64,000 bases of DNA from Solimonas sp036405815 (GCA_036405815.1 DASWWX010000034.1:62001-126000); one strand, 5' to 3'; shown: positions 26,331 to 34,708, counted from the stretch's first letter. The notes: a model not told the origin generated them from the letters alone. Translations and numbers: made by a program.

Positions 26331-26837
26331 TCACCGCACCAGATCGCCGAGCGCGTCCAGATATTGCGGGAACTCGGCGCGCAGACGCGCGGCGCTCATG
26401 TACTCGTGGTCGGCGAAATCGAAGCCCGGCACCACGACTTCGCTGACCAGCGCGTGCGTGGCACTGTCGATCAGCACGCTGGCCTTCCAGCAGCCACCCG
26501 GCACTTCCAGAAACAGCGCCTGCCCGTCGCCACTGCCCAGCACGGTGGAGCGCAGCGCGCCGGACTCATCCAGCACCAGGTATCGCACCGGACCGCCGTG
26601 CTGCAGGTAGTGCAGGATCGTCGAGCGATTGCGGTGCAGGCAGCCGCGCGGCGACGCACGCGTCAGCAGGTAGTGAATCGACGTGATGCGTGCTCGCCTA
26701 CCGTGCGCGGTTTCCACCGTCGCCGGATCGGTGTAAAGGCGGCGGAACCAGCCGCCCTCCGGGTGCGGCGCCAGGTTCAGGCGCTCGATCCAGGCCTGTT
26801 CGGGCAGCGGCTTGTCCGGTCTGGGGGTCAGGGCCAT
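26331..26837 (-). CDS. DUF985 cupin-domain protein
   Basis: A 168-residue protein. It begins with a helix (WIERLNLAPHPEGGWFRRLY) whose HPEGGWFRR motif is diagnostic for the DUF985/Cupin_5 family. It continues with ITSIHYLLT, FLEVPGGCWKAS and the closing VVPGFDFADHEYMS. The fold is a cupin barrel; ligand and reaction are unknown, but some relatives are proposed to act on sugars. Cytoplasmic. Divergent from the 171-residue unknown gene across 158 bp. Confidence 0.88.
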   Translation of the reverse strand: MALTPRPDKPLPEQAWIERLNLAPHPEGGWFRRLYTDPATVETAHGRRARITSIHYLLTRASPRGCLHRNRSTILHYLQHGGPVRYLVLDESGALRSTVLGSGDGQALFLEVPGGCWKASVLIDSATHALVSEVVVPGFDFADHEYMSAARLRAEFPQYLDALGDLVR

Positions 26838-26995
26838 CGCGCGCTCCAGGCGGCCGGCTTGTGGTTTAAGTCATCGAAGGTCGCATCCGGATCGCCGGCG
26901 ATGCCCGCCCTCGAAACGGGGGATAGAGCCGTACGCGCCGTTACGGCATGCTTGCGAACCTTACACGAACCGACCATGCGTCGAGATCAAGTCCG

Positions 26996-27511
26996 ATGAG
27001 CACGGATGTGGCCCAGATCCTGCGGCAGATCGATCGCGGCGCGGTGCGCGATGCCGACGATCTGGTGATCGCACCCGACGCCGCGGCGGCGCTGCTGATC
27101 GGCCACCTCAAGCTGTTCCTGGACCAGTTGATCGGCGTCACCTATGGCATGCGCCCCGGCCGCCAGCGCTTGATGCTGACGATGGAGGTTTACTGGGAGG
27201 GTTCGTTCCGACGGCGCCACCTGCGCAGCCGCTGCATCGAACTGATTCGTGACCGGGAGGCGGCGCTACGACAGGTCGCCGACTGCGGCGAGCAGATCGG
27301 CAAGCTCATCTACGTCGAGATGAAGGCCTGCGGCATCGAACATCTGTCCGAGTTCTCGCGGGACTTCATGCGCCGCGTGCGCGATGTGGCACGTCAGGAG
27401 CTCGAAGCCGACACGCGTTTGCCGGCCTTGCGCCAGACCCAGTACGAATGGCTTGACGCGCTCTGCCATCGCGCACAGTACCGTGGGCTCGGGCCGTTCA
27501 TCCTGCGTTAG
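26996..27511 (+). CDS. uncharacterised helical protein, 171 residues
   Basis: I do not recognise this protein. It has no signal peptide or membrane span. It is mainly helical, with charged segments such as RRRHLRSRCIELIRDREAAL and SEFSRDFMRRVRDVARQELE. The start at 26996 (MSTDVAQILRQ) is preferred over an in-frame ATG at 26948 because the latter adds 16 low-complexity residues. It sits between the cupin gene (divergent) and the MFS gene (convergent, 12 bp between stops). Confidence 0.65.
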   Translation: MSTDVAQILRQIDRGAVRDADDLVIAPDAAAALLIGHLKLFLDQLIGVTYGMRPGRQRLMLTMEVYWEGSFRRRHLRSRCIELIRDREAALRQVADCGEQIGKLIYVEMKACGIEHLSEFSRDFMRRVRDVARQELEADTRLPALRQTQYEWLDALCHRAQYRGLGPFILR

Positions 27512-27523
27512 CAGCGGCTGCCG

Positions 27524-28699
27524 CTAGCGCGGGCGCGTCAGGTATCCGACGACCAGCACCCCAACGAACCCGGCGAAAGCGATGCCGCCGGAGATCCACA
27601 ACACCGCGTCGCCGTAACGGTCCAGCCACAGGCCGAACAACAGCGGTGCGGCCGCCTGCGCCACACGCGACGGCGCCTCGAGCAGCCCCGCACGCCGTCC
27701 GAAGCCTGCGGCGCCAAACAGCGCCAGCGGCAGGGTGCCCTTCACGATCGTCATCAGCCCCATGCCGGCGCCGTGCAGCATCGAGAACGCAGCGGCGAAC
27801 GGCGCACCGAAGACGCCAAGCAGCAGCGCGCCGAGCGGATGCAGCGCGGTCGAGATCCGCGCCGACACCAGCGGGTGCAAGCGCCCCAGGAAGCCGGCCT
27901 CGGCCAACCGCGCCGCCACCTGACTCGCGCCCACCAGGGCCGCCGCCGCAACCGCCGCTGCGGGCGTGCTTCCGGCCGCCTGCAGCACACGCGGCAAATG
28001 CGCCGCCATCGCCGCGAACACAAAGCCACTGCAGGCAAAAACCGCGGCCAGCAACATCAGCACCGCCGGCTTCGGCAGCGCCGGGGCCGGTGCCGCCGCC
28101 TCGGCGTGACCTCGCAGCTGCGGCGCCCGTCCACGCGGCACCAGGCGAAAGTGAATCGTGGCACCAACCAGCAGATGCAGCAGCGCCCAGACGGCGCAGG
28201 TCGCGCGCCAGCCATAATGCGCTTCGAGCGCAGCCGACAGCGGCCAGCCGACGCTGGACGCAAAGCCGGCAATCAGCGTCACGCCGACAATGCTGCGGCG
28301 TGCATCGGCCCGATAAAGGCCCACCAGCGTGGAAAAAGCGGCATCGTAAAGACCCATCGGCATCGCCGTACCGATCAACAGCCAGCCGAGCACCAGCGTC
28401 ACCGGACCTTGCGCCAGCGCCAGCGCCGACAGGCCCAGCGCGAACACAGCGTTGGATGCCAGCAGCACCGCCCGCCCGCCGTAGCGGTCGATGCGCGCAC
28501 CGACCGCAGGACCCAACGCGGCACCGGTCAGCAATGCCAGCGAGAACGCGCCGAAGACCGCGACGTTCGGTAGCCCCAGGCTCGCCGCCATCGGCGTGGC
28601 GACGATCGCCAGCAGGTAGTAGCTGGACGCCCAGGCCAGCAACTGCGCCAGTCCGATCGCGATGACGACGCGGCGACGGCTGGCGGGGGCTGCCCTCAC
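27524..28699 (-). CDS. major facilitator superfamily transporter
   Basis: A 391-residue inner-membrane protein with about twelve hydrophobic segments. Signature features: ARIDRYGGRAVLLASNAVFA between helices 2 and 3 (the MFS A-motif, here as DRYGGR), a long loop near residues 185-210, and a C-terminal half starting near LLAAVFACSGFVFAAMAAHL. The start is GTG at 28699, which overlaps the hydrolase stop in a GTGA arrangement, so the two are coupled. This is the oxalate/formate or YbfB-like type of MFS by overall look; the substrate is unknown. The upstream hydrolase may act on the same compound. Confidence 0.86.
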   Translation of the reverse strand: MRAAPASRRRVVIAIGLAQLLAWASSYYLLAIVATPMAASLGLPNVAVFGAFSLALLTGAALGPAVGARIDRYGGRAVLLASNAVFALGLSALALAQGPVTLVLGWLLIGTAMPMGLYDAAFSTLVGLYRADARRSIVGVTLIAGFASSVGWPLSAALEAHYGWRATCAVWALLHLLVGATIHFRLVPRGRAPQLRGHAEAAAPAPALPKPAVLMLLAAVFACSGFVFAAMAAHLPRVLQAAGSTPAAAVAAAALVGASQVAARLAEAGFLGRLHPLVSARISTALHPLGALLLGVFGAPFAAAFSMLHGAGMGLMTIVKGTLPLALFGAAGFGRRAGLLEAPSRVAQAAAPLLFGLWLDRYGDAVLWISGGIAFAGFVGVLVVGYLTRPR

Positions 28700-29595
28700 G
28701 CGGCGCGGCGCGCCGGTCCGCCGGCGTGTTCCAGAATCATCGATGCGAAGCGCGGCAGCAGCGGCGTCGGCAGGTCATGACCCATGCCCGGCACGATCTC
28801 CAGGCGCGCGCCGGGAATCCGCCGGCCGAGTTCGCGACCGGCGGCGACCGGTACCAGCGGGTCGGCGTCGCCATGAATCACCAGCGTCGGCGTCTTGATC
28901 CGGTCCAGCAGCGGCGCCCGGCTGGGCGAGGCCAGAATCGCCAGCGTCTGCCGTGCCACACCGCGCGGATGGAAACTGCGATCGTGCTGCGCCTCCATGC
29001 GCAGGCGCAGCTCCTGCAGGTCGGGCGGGAAGCCGGGACTGCCGATCAACTGCCACGTGCGCATCGCGTGACGCACCATCGCCTCGCGACCGCGCCCCTC
29101 CGGACGGCTCACCAGACGACGTTGCAGCTGCAGGCTGGGGCCCGGCAGCCGGCGGTTACCACTCGAGGTCATGATCAGCGTCAGGCTGAGCAGACGTTGC
29201 GGGGCCTGCACCGCGACCAGCTGCGCAATCATGCCGCCCATCGACAGGCCGACCAGATGCACCGCCTTCAGGCCCAAGGCATCCATCACTGCGAGCGTGT
29301 CACGCGCCATGTCGTCGAGTCGGTACGGCGCGCGCAGCGGCAGTCGCAGCGCATGTGCAAGGCCGGCACGCAGCAGATTGGGACGACCCAGATGATCAAG
29401 CTTGTCGGACAGACCGATGTCGCGGTTGTCGAAGCGGATCACGTGATAGCCGCCAGCCGCCAGTTCCTGGCACAGCGCATCGGGCCACAGGATCATCTGC
29501 GCACCGAGGCCCATGACCAGCAGCATCGGCGGATGCGCGGGATCGCCGAAGCTGTCGTAAGCGAAGCTCAGACCGTTGGCTTTGACGGTGGGCAT
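28696..29595 (-). CDS. alpha/beta hydrolase
   Basis: A 299-residue hydrolase. Features in order: oxyanion region LLVMGLGAQM near residues 25-34, FDNRDIGLSDK, nucleophile elbow GLSMGGM with Ser, acid Asp in VIHGDADPLVP, and base His in VPGMGHDLP. It is of the type often labelled lipolytic or aclacinomycin methylesterase-like because of the FDNRDIGLS motif. No signal peptide, so cytoplasmic. The ATG at 29595 has AGGA 8 nt upstream. It is translated just ahead of, and coupled to, the MFS transporter gene, suggesting that the two handle a shared ester substrate. Confidence 0.9.
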   Translation of the reverse strand: MPTVKANGLSFAYDSFGDPAHPPMLLVMGLGAQMILWPDALCQELAAGGYHVIRFDNRDIGLSDKLDHLGRPNLLRAGLAHALRLPLRAPYRLDDMARDTLAVMDALGLKAVHLVGLSMGGMIAQLVAVQAPQRLLSLTLIMTSSGNRRLPGPSLQLQRRLVSRPEGRGREAMVRHAMRTWQLIGSPGFPPDLQELRLRMEAQHDRSFHPRGVARQTLAILASPSRAPLLDRIKTPTLVIHGDADPLVPVAAGRELGRRIPGARLEIVPGMGHDLPTPLLPRFASMILEHAGGPARRAA

Positions 29596-29677
29596 GGAAG
29601 CGTCCTGATGAAAACTGGAAGTGAAGGGTGAGGCCGTTTGCGGCGCGGATTCTGGCACGGCCGCTTATGCTGCGCGC

Positions 29678-30136
29678 ATGAAGCGGCTCCTGCTCGTGCA
29701 CCACAGCCAGTCCGGCCATACCGATGCGCTGGCGGCCGCCGTGCGCCAGGGCGTTGCCGAGCTCGGCGACGACGTCGAGCTGCGTGCATGCCGCGCGCTC
29801 GAGGCCACACTGGACGATCTGCTGTGGGCGCAAGGCCTGCTGATCGGCACGCCGGAGAATTTCGGGTATCTGTCCGGCGCGGTGAAGGACTTCCTCGACC
29901 GCACCTACTACCCGGCACAAGGGCGCTGCACTGGCCTGCCGTGGGCGATGTTCGTCAGCTGCGATAACGACGGCCGCGGCGCGGTCGCGGCGCTGGAACG
30001 CATCGCGCTCGGCTATGGCTGGAACAAGGTGGCCGAACCCGTAATCGTGCGGGGCGAGGTCAACGACGAAGGGCTGGCCCGCTGCCGCGAACTCGGACAG
30101 ACGATGGCCGCAGGCTTGAGCTGCGGGCTGTACTGA
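29678..30136 (+). CDS. flavodoxin-like NAD(P)H oxidoreductase
   Basis: A 152-residue flavodoxin-fold protein. The FMN phosphate loop is at residues 6-12 (HHSQSGHT), an unusual variant of the T/S-x-T-G-x-T loop. The isoalloxazine contact loop is TPENFGYLSGAVKDFLDRTY, and a later block is FVSCDNDGRGA. It resembles WrbA- or flavodoxin-family proteins found next to hydrolases. Cytoplasmic electron carrier or quinone reductase. Divergent from the hydrolase-MFS pair, with 82 bp between starts. Confidence 0.85.
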   Translation: MKRLLLVHHSQSGHTDALAAAVRQGVAELGDDVELRACRALEATLDDLLWAQGLLIGTPENFGYLSGAVKDFLDRTYYPAQGRCTGLPWAMFVSCDNDGRGAVAALERIALGYGWNKVAEPVIVRGEVNDEGLARCRELGQTMAAGLSCGLY

Positions 30137-30156
30137 ACCCGGCTCTGCGGATGCGC

Positions 30157-30176
30157 CCGTACCGGGGGCGGTACGG
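30157..30176. terminator. small inverted repeat between convergent genes
   Basis: CCGTACC (30157-30163) pairs with GGTACGG (30170-30176), loop GGGGGC, between the flavodoxin stop (30136) and the peptidase stop (30187). Without a U-tract it is only a weak terminator candidate. Confidence 0.3.
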
Positions 30177-30186
30177 AACCCGATCG

Positions 30187-31158
30187 CTAGGGACCGAGCG
30201 CGGTCCGCACCGCCGTCGCGCACGAAGCGCTTGCACCTGACACCGACACCATCCGCTCGCGGGTGTGGCGCAATGCCGCCGCCACCGGCGGCGTCGGCAT
30301 CAGGGCCTCTGCAGCATCGAGATCGGCCTTTGCCTGTGCGGGGCAAGACAGCTCGATCAGCGCGTTCGCGCGGTTGTTGAGCAACACCGCCGACGGCTCC
30401 AGCCGCATCGCCGCCGAATACGAAGACACCGCCGGCAGCCAACGCTGCTGCGCCGCGTTGACGTTGCCGAGCGCAGTCCAAGGCAGTGCGGCTTGCGGCC
30501 AGCGCCCATGCGCAGCGGCGTATGCAGTCTCGGCGACCTCGAACTGCCCCACCGACTCGAACGGCGCCACCGCCGCGATCCAGCGCTGCACACCGGCGGT
30601 TTCGGGAATCTCATCCGGGCGCGCCACAGTCAGCGCCCATCGCTGCGCGCGCGCCCAGGCGGCGTCGAAGCGCTTCAGCTTCATGACTTCGCGCCGCTCG
30701 CGGCCGGAACGCAGCAACACCGTCTGCGCCGCCGGGTCATAGCCGACGACAACCGCGTAGTGCCAGACGGGCAGCGAATCCAGACCCAGATTGAGGAACA
30801 CCAGCACCGGCCGGCCCGATTGCAGTTCGGCGGCCAAGGCGTCGAGATCGGCGGGCAACGGCAACGGCACGCGCTGATGGCGCCGCACCGCGGCGGTCAT
30901 CTCGGCCTGCAGACTGCCACGGCGCTCCGGCACGTAGACCTGCGACACCAGCGCCTCGGCCGTCGTCTCGACGCCATCGGCCACCAGCACCGTCGCCAGC
31001 GCCGCCGGCCCTCACTGGGACTCGTCCTGCGGGAAGAAGGGCACAGACGCCAACTCCACGGCCTCACCGGCCGGCCATTGCGGGCGCGGCGCGGTGAGCG
31101 TGGAGCAGGCGGACAGGCCCAGTAGCGCGGCCAGCAGCACCGCGCGTCCGGCTCGCAT
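30187..31158 (-). CDS. PA2778-type C39-like cysteine peptidase with in-frame TGA at the catalytic Cys codon
   Basis: Reading from the ATG at 31158 (5 bp after the upstream gene's stop), codons 1-48 encode a lipoprotein signal with lipobox LSAC and then VPFFPQDESQ. Codon 49 (31014-31012) is TGA, and the same frame continues with GPAALATVL to the stop at 30187. PA2778-type proteins have FPQ.xYQCGPAALAT at this point, where the Cys is the nucleophile. So TGA replaces exactly the catalytic residue of a 324-codon frame. The rest is intact: VYVPERRGSLQAEM, the catalytic-His block LPVWHYAVVVGYD, and a TPR-like C-terminal domain. It is either a nonsense mutant (or read error), or a selenocysteine peptidase. 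Without read-through, only a fragment starting at a GTG after the TGA would be made, lacking the nucleophile. The neighbour is its usual partner, PA2779. Confidence 0.75.
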
Positions 31159-31163
31159 CGGCG

Positions 31164-31550
31164 TCAGATGCGGTTGAAGATGTTGATGACGCCCACCAGT
31201 TCGAGGATCAGCAGCACCAGGAACACGACGCCGATCACCTCGATCGCACCCGCACCCGCCGGCTGCTGTTCGATCTGACCCGCGAGCTGACGCAGCTCGG
31301 TATCGCTCAGCGACGCGACACGCAGGGCAGCCGCTTCAGCATCGACACCAAAGCGTTCCATCTCGGCGCGCACCGCATCACGGCCCATGAACGCCTCGAC
31401 CGCGGCCAGATCGTTCTGGCGCGCTTCGGCGGCGAGCATCGCCTCGGTGCCGATCACCTGGGCATGGGACGGCAGGCTCATCACCAGCATGCCGCTGCAG
31501 AGCAGGCCGATCAGGCCACCGCGGCAGAAAGAACGGATCGCGTGAATCAT
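31164..31550 (-). CDS. PA2779 family protein
   Basis: A 128-residue envelope protein. The N-terminal signal segment (about residues 1-30) ends in SLPSHA, and the C-terminal helix is EVIGVVFLVLLILELVGVIN. Between them is a helical region with VEAFMGRDAVRAEMERFGVD and LSDTELRQLAGQIEQQPAGA. This matches the PA2779 family, which is almost always encoded with a PA2778-type peptidase, as here. The ATG at 31550 is preceded by GGGAG; a longer in-frame start at 31592 adds residues ahead of the signal. Role unknown; probably a membrane partner or substrate of the peptidase. Confidence 0.88.
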   Translation of the reverse strand: MIHAIRSFCRGGLIGLLCSGMLVMSLPSHAQVIGTEAMLAAEARQNDLAAVEAFMGRDAVRAEMERFGVDAEAAALRVASLSDTELRQLAGQIEQQPAGAGAIEVIGVVFLVLLILELVGVINIFNRI

Positions 31551-31717
31551 CGTGGGTCTCCCAAAAGATTTAGACGGTTGAACGCTGGACAACGACAGCC
31601 TTCAGACGCCGTCAAGCTAACCCGGTGAACTGTCTCCATGCTGAATCGGCACGGCACGGCCGTGCATGTGCATGGAACTTGCTGGAGAATGCGCGACCCA
31701 CCGCACCAAGACACCCG

Positions 31718-32197
31718 ATGTCACGACTGATTGCCCTGCGCCGCTCGCCCATCCACGGCAACGGCGTTTTCGCCGCACGCGATATCCCTGCCGAGAAGGA
31801 GTTGATCGAGTACGGCGGCGAACGCCTCACCCACGCCGAAGCCGACGCGCACGACGCCGGCGATCCCGACAGCGGCCACACCTTCCTGTTCACGCTCAAC
31901 GACCGCTACGTCATCGACGGCAACCGTCGCGGCAATATCGCGCGCTGGATCAACCATAGCTGCGACCCGAACTGCGAGGCGGTGCTGGAGGAAGACGGCA
32001 AGGACCCAGCCAAGGATCGCGTCATCATCCAGAGCATGCGCCCGATCCGCGCCGGTGAGGAATTGACCTACGACTACGGCATCACGCTCGATGAACCGCA
32101 TACCGCACGACTCAAGAAAATCTGGGTCTGCCTCTGCGGTTCGCCCAAGTGCACCGGCACGCTGCTGAAGCCGAAGCGCCGCCGCAAGCCGGCCTGA
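31718..32197 (+). CDS. SET-domain protein-lysine N-methyltransferase
   Basis: A 159-residue cytoplasmic protein that is almost only a SET domain. Visible motifs: SPIHGNGVFAARDIPAEKEL (N-terminal SET motif), RWINHSCDPNCE (NHSC AdoMet/catalytic pseudoknot strand), GEELTYDYG (catalytic Tyr), and a post-SET Cys cluster CLCGSPKCTG that binds zinc with a Cys from NHSC. The family transfers methyl groups from AdoMet to protein lysines. Bacterial members are sporadic and their substrates unknown. The start at 31718 is chosen because it begins the fold; an in-frame ATG at 31625 adds unrelated residues. Confidence 0.93.
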   Translation: MSRLIALRRSPIHGNGVFAARDIPAEKELIEYGGERLTHAEADAHDAGDPDSGHTFLFTLNDRYVIDGNRRGNIARWINHSCDPNCEAVLEEDGKDPAKDRVIIQSMRPIRAGEELTYDYGITLDEPHTARLKKIWVCLCGSPKCTGTLLKPKRRRKPA

Positions 32198-32224
32198 TCA
32201 ACGACTTCGATCCAGCCGCGGCCG

Positions 32225-32620
32225 TCAGCCGCGGCGCAGCGCCCGCCATTCGATGATGCTGCCGGCCAGCTCGCTGGCGACGAACAGCCACAGCACCACC
32301 GGCGCGCCCCGTGCGAGCAGGTACCAGGCCAGCACCGCCGCCACGACGATGCGGCCCCACTGGTCCATGCGCACCAGCAGCGGCTCCGGGTTGAGCACCC
32401 GGTAACCGTTCCACAACACGCCGAGCAAACCGGCGAGATTGAGGAACAGCGCCGTCGTCAACGGCAACGGCAGCCAGTCCGAAGCGGCGCCGGCGAAGCC
32501 AAAGCCGGACAGCAGCCAAGCCATTACGTACTCGGAGGCCACCGGAATCGCCAGCGAGGCGGTGACGATCAGATCGAAAACGGCGACGGCGCGCACCCAG
32601 CGCCACTGCTGCGGATTCAT
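32225..32620 (-). CDS. small integral membrane protein, 131 residues
   Basis: Hydrophobicity indicates four transmembrane segments (around residues 11-30, 50-70, 85-102 and 103-122). I do not recognise a family. It lacks charged residues in the membrane parts, and the loops are short. It is convergent with the SET-domain gene (27 bp between stops) and divergent from the GFA gene. Protein-like codon usage and a plausible start (ATG at 32620) support it being real. Confidence 0.7.
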   Translation of the reverse strand: MNPQQWRWVRAVAVFDLIVTASLAIPVASEYVMAWLLSGFGFAGAASDWLPLPLTTALFLNLAGLLGVLWNGYRVLNPEPLLVRMDQWGRIVVAAVLAWYLLARGAPVVLWLFVASELAGSIIEWRALRRG

Positions 32621-32724
32621 GACGGGAACTCCCCCGATGCCTGCCCGGTCGCCAGTGTACGGCGAACGCGGCGGTGGCCCGCGGCGTTACCATGCGCGCC
32701 TGGGAACGGAGCGGGGACGGTCAC

Positions 32725-33069
32725 ATGCCTTATTCGGGAAGCTGCCACTGTGGTGCGATCGCCTATGAGGTCAGCGGCGAGATCGATCAGGCCATCGAGT
32801 GCAACTGCTCCCACTGCAGCCGCAAGGGATTCCTGCTGTGGTTCGTGCCACGCGAACAGCTCACGCTGAAGCAGCCGGATGCGGCGATGCGCGCGTATCG
32901 CTTCAACAAGCATGTCATCGAACACCTGTTCTGCCCGACCTGCGGCACGCAGCCCTTCGGTTTCGGCGAGCACGGTGGCGCCAAGATGGCGGCAATCAAC
33001 GTGCGCTGCCTCGACGGCGTGGACGTGAAGACGCTGAAGATCGTCGCTGTCGACGGCCGCAGTTTCTGA
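32725..33069 (+). CDS. GFA family (glutathione-dependent formaldehyde-activating-like) protein
   Basis: A 114-residue protein with the two zinc-site Cys clusters of the GFA fold: SCHCGAIAYE and CNCSHCSRKGF, followed by FCPTCGTQPFG. The fold binds zinc and may bind glutathione, but only a few members are shown to catalyse glutathione-formaldehyde condensation. The start at 32725 (MPYSGSCHCG) follows the family; an in-frame ATG at 32674 lies in a different context. Cytoplasmic; stand-alone. Confidence 0.88.
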   Translation: MPYSGSCHCGAIAYEVSGEIDQAIECNCSHCSRKGFLLWFVPREQLTLKQPDAAMRAYRFNKHVIEHLFCPTCGTQPFGFGEHGGAKMAAINVRCLDGVDVKTLKIVAVDGRSF

Positions 33070-33100
33070 AGGCCCGAGACGCCACCGAAGCCGCCTGCCC

Positions 33101-34267
33101 TTGAGCGACCTACCGGCCAACGCCCGCCTCCGCTTCGACGCGGGCGAGTCGATCTTCCGCAGCGGCGATGCCGGCGATACCGCCTACATCGTCGTCGAGG
33201 GTGCCGTCGAGATCTTCGTCGAGACAGCCGGCGGCCGGAACGTGCTGGCGGTGCTGGGCCCGCAGGCCTGCTTCGGCGAGATGGCCCTGCTCGGCCAGCC
33301 GTTGCGCGCCGCTTCCGCGCGCGCCGTCGCGCCAACGCGCCTGACCGCGCTGACGCGCGACTACCTGGCGCAGTCGCTGCAGACCGCCGATCCGCTGCAT
33401 CGCCACCTGCTGCACGTCACCGTGCAGCGGCTGCAGGCCAGTTTTGGCCTCGACACGCGTCCGCGCGACGCCGACGAGGACAGCCGCGTTGCGCACGACC
33501 GGCTGCGTCTGGCCGAGGCACTGCGCCGCGGGATGCACAACGGCGATCTGCGCATGGACGTGCAGCCGATCGTGCGCCTGAGCGATCGCCGCTGGCTCGG
33601 CTTCGAGAGTCTGATGCGCTTCGAATCTGCAGAGCTCGGCCGCGTCACACCCGCCGACTTCGTGCCGCTGGCAGAGCGCGATGGGCTGATCGTCGAGTTG
33701 GGACGCTGGAGCGTGGAGCAGATTTGCGCCTGCGCCGGCGAGTTGCTGTCCGGCGGACCGGACTTCATCAACGTCAATCTGTCGCCGGCGCAGTTCGGCG
33801 ACCTTGCGTTCCTCGACCATCTGCGCACGACGCTGAGCCGACATGGGCTGCGCCCGCAGCAACTGCACCTGGAAGTCACCGAAGCGGTGGTGATGAGCGA
33901 TCTGAACCGCAGCAGTGCGTTTCTGAAGGCATGTCGCGCGCTCGGCACACCGGTGCTGCTCGATGATTTCGGCACCGGCTACAGCGCGATGTCCTACCTG
34001 CATCGCCTGCCGATCGACGGCATCAAGCTGGATCGCTCGTTCATTGCCGCCGCCGAACACGACGCCGCCGCGCGCAAGGTCGTCTCCGCGGTCACCCGTC
34101 TGGCGGCCGACCTCGGCATCGAAACCGTCGCAGAGGGCATCGAAACGGAACCGCAGGCCGCGTTCTGCCGCGACATCGGCATCGACTACGGACAGGGTTT
34201 CCTGTTCGGACGGCCGGACCGCTGGCGCCGCTACGTCGGCGCCTCAGCGGCTACGCCACCCATCTAA
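33101..34267 (+). CDS. cyclic-nucleotide-binding/EAL domain fusion protein
   Basis: A 388-residue soluble protein with a TTG start. Residues 5-115 form a CRP/FNR-like cyclic-nucleotide-binding barrel (FRSGDAGDTAYIVVEGAVEI, FGEMALLGQPLRAASARAVA). Residues 140-385 form an EAL phosphodiesterase domain. In the EAL domain, the signature reads ESL (GFESLMRF), and the metal and substrate residues are visible as NVNLSP, EVTE, DDFGTGYS, the Lys in DGIKLDRSF and ETVAEGIET. The catalytic residues look intact. No GGDEF domain is present. It would hydrolyse c-di-GMP under control of the N-terminal sensor. The phosphate-binding cassette of the sensor lacks the full R-S-A signature I can verify, so ligand binding (cAMP or other) is unproven. 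Confidence 0.88.
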   Translation: MSDLPANARLRFDAGESIFRSGDAGDTAYIVVEGAVEIFVETAGGRNVLAVLGPQACFGEMALLGQPLRAASARAVAPTRLTALTRDYLAQSLQTADPLHRHLLHVTVQRLQASFGLDTRPRDADEDSRVAHDRLRLAEALRRGMHNGDLRMDVQPIVRLSDRRWLGFESLMRFESAELGRVTPADFVPLAERDGLIVELGRWSVEQICACAGELLSGGPDFINVNLSPAQFGDLAFLDHLRTTLSRHGLRPQQLHLEVTEAVVMSDLNRSSAFLKACRALGTPVLLDDFGTGYSAMSYLHRLPIDGIKLDRSFIAAAEHDAAARKVVSAVTRLAADLGIETVAEGIETEPQAAFCRDIGIDYGQGFLFGRPDRWRRYVGASAATPPI

Positions 34268-34270
34268 GCG

Positions 34271-34663
34271 TCAGCGACGTCGCGGCGCCTTCTTCGCGGC
34301 CGCGCGCGACCGTGCGCTTTTCGCCTTCTTGCGCGCGGGCACTGCACCCTCGGCCTTCGTGCGGGCGCCCTTGATCACGCGCGCCGCCGCCTGGCCGTCT
34401 TCGAGATTCTCGATCTGATCGGAGATCAGCTGACCGATCTCGCGATTGATGCGGCGGATCGCGTCGTACACGGTACCGACCGTGCGCTGATGCTTCTCGC
34501 GCAGGCCCTGCACGCGGTCGTCGAGCAGACCGGCGCGGTCCAGCGCCTCGAACGGCAGATTGCCGACATACTCATGAATCTGCTGTACCGAGGTCGCGCC
34601 GCGCTCGATCGCCTGCTGCACGATGTCCTTCAGCAGTTCCAGCCGCTTCAGCTTTTCGCCCAT
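34271..34663 (-). CDS. conserved small protein with histone-H1-like Lys/Arg/Ala tail
   Basis: A 130-residue protein. The first 95 residues are helical (LKRLELLKDIVQQAIERGAT, GNLPFEALDRAGLL, HQRTVGTVYDAIRRINREIG) and resemble an uncharacterised Pseudomonas-type family by eye. The last 30 residues are a basic Ala-rich tail (ARKKAKSARSRAAAKKAPRR). Such tails are known in AlgP/H1-like nucleoid proteins and bind DNA non-specifically, so a DNA- or polyphosphate-binding role is possible. It is convergent with the EAL gene, with 3 bp between stops. Cytoplasmic. Confidence 0.75.
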   Translation of the reverse strand: MGEKLKRLELLKDIVQQAIERGATSVQQIHEYVGNLPFEALDRAGLLDDRVQGLREKHQRTVGTVYDAIRRINREIGQLISDQIENLEDGQAAARVIKGARTKAEGAVPARKKAKSARSRAAAKKAPRRR

Positions 34664-34708
34664 GTCGTTTCGCTCCGTTCGCGGACGCCGATCTTAGCGC
34701 TGCGGCGC

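Noticed and set aside
31012..31014. Claim of a definite selenocysteine codon
   Set aside because: Position and context are striking, but the drawn SECIS-like stem is weak in GC-rich DNA, its loop is slightly too near the TGA, and no Sec machinery is in the window. Kept only as a hypothesis.
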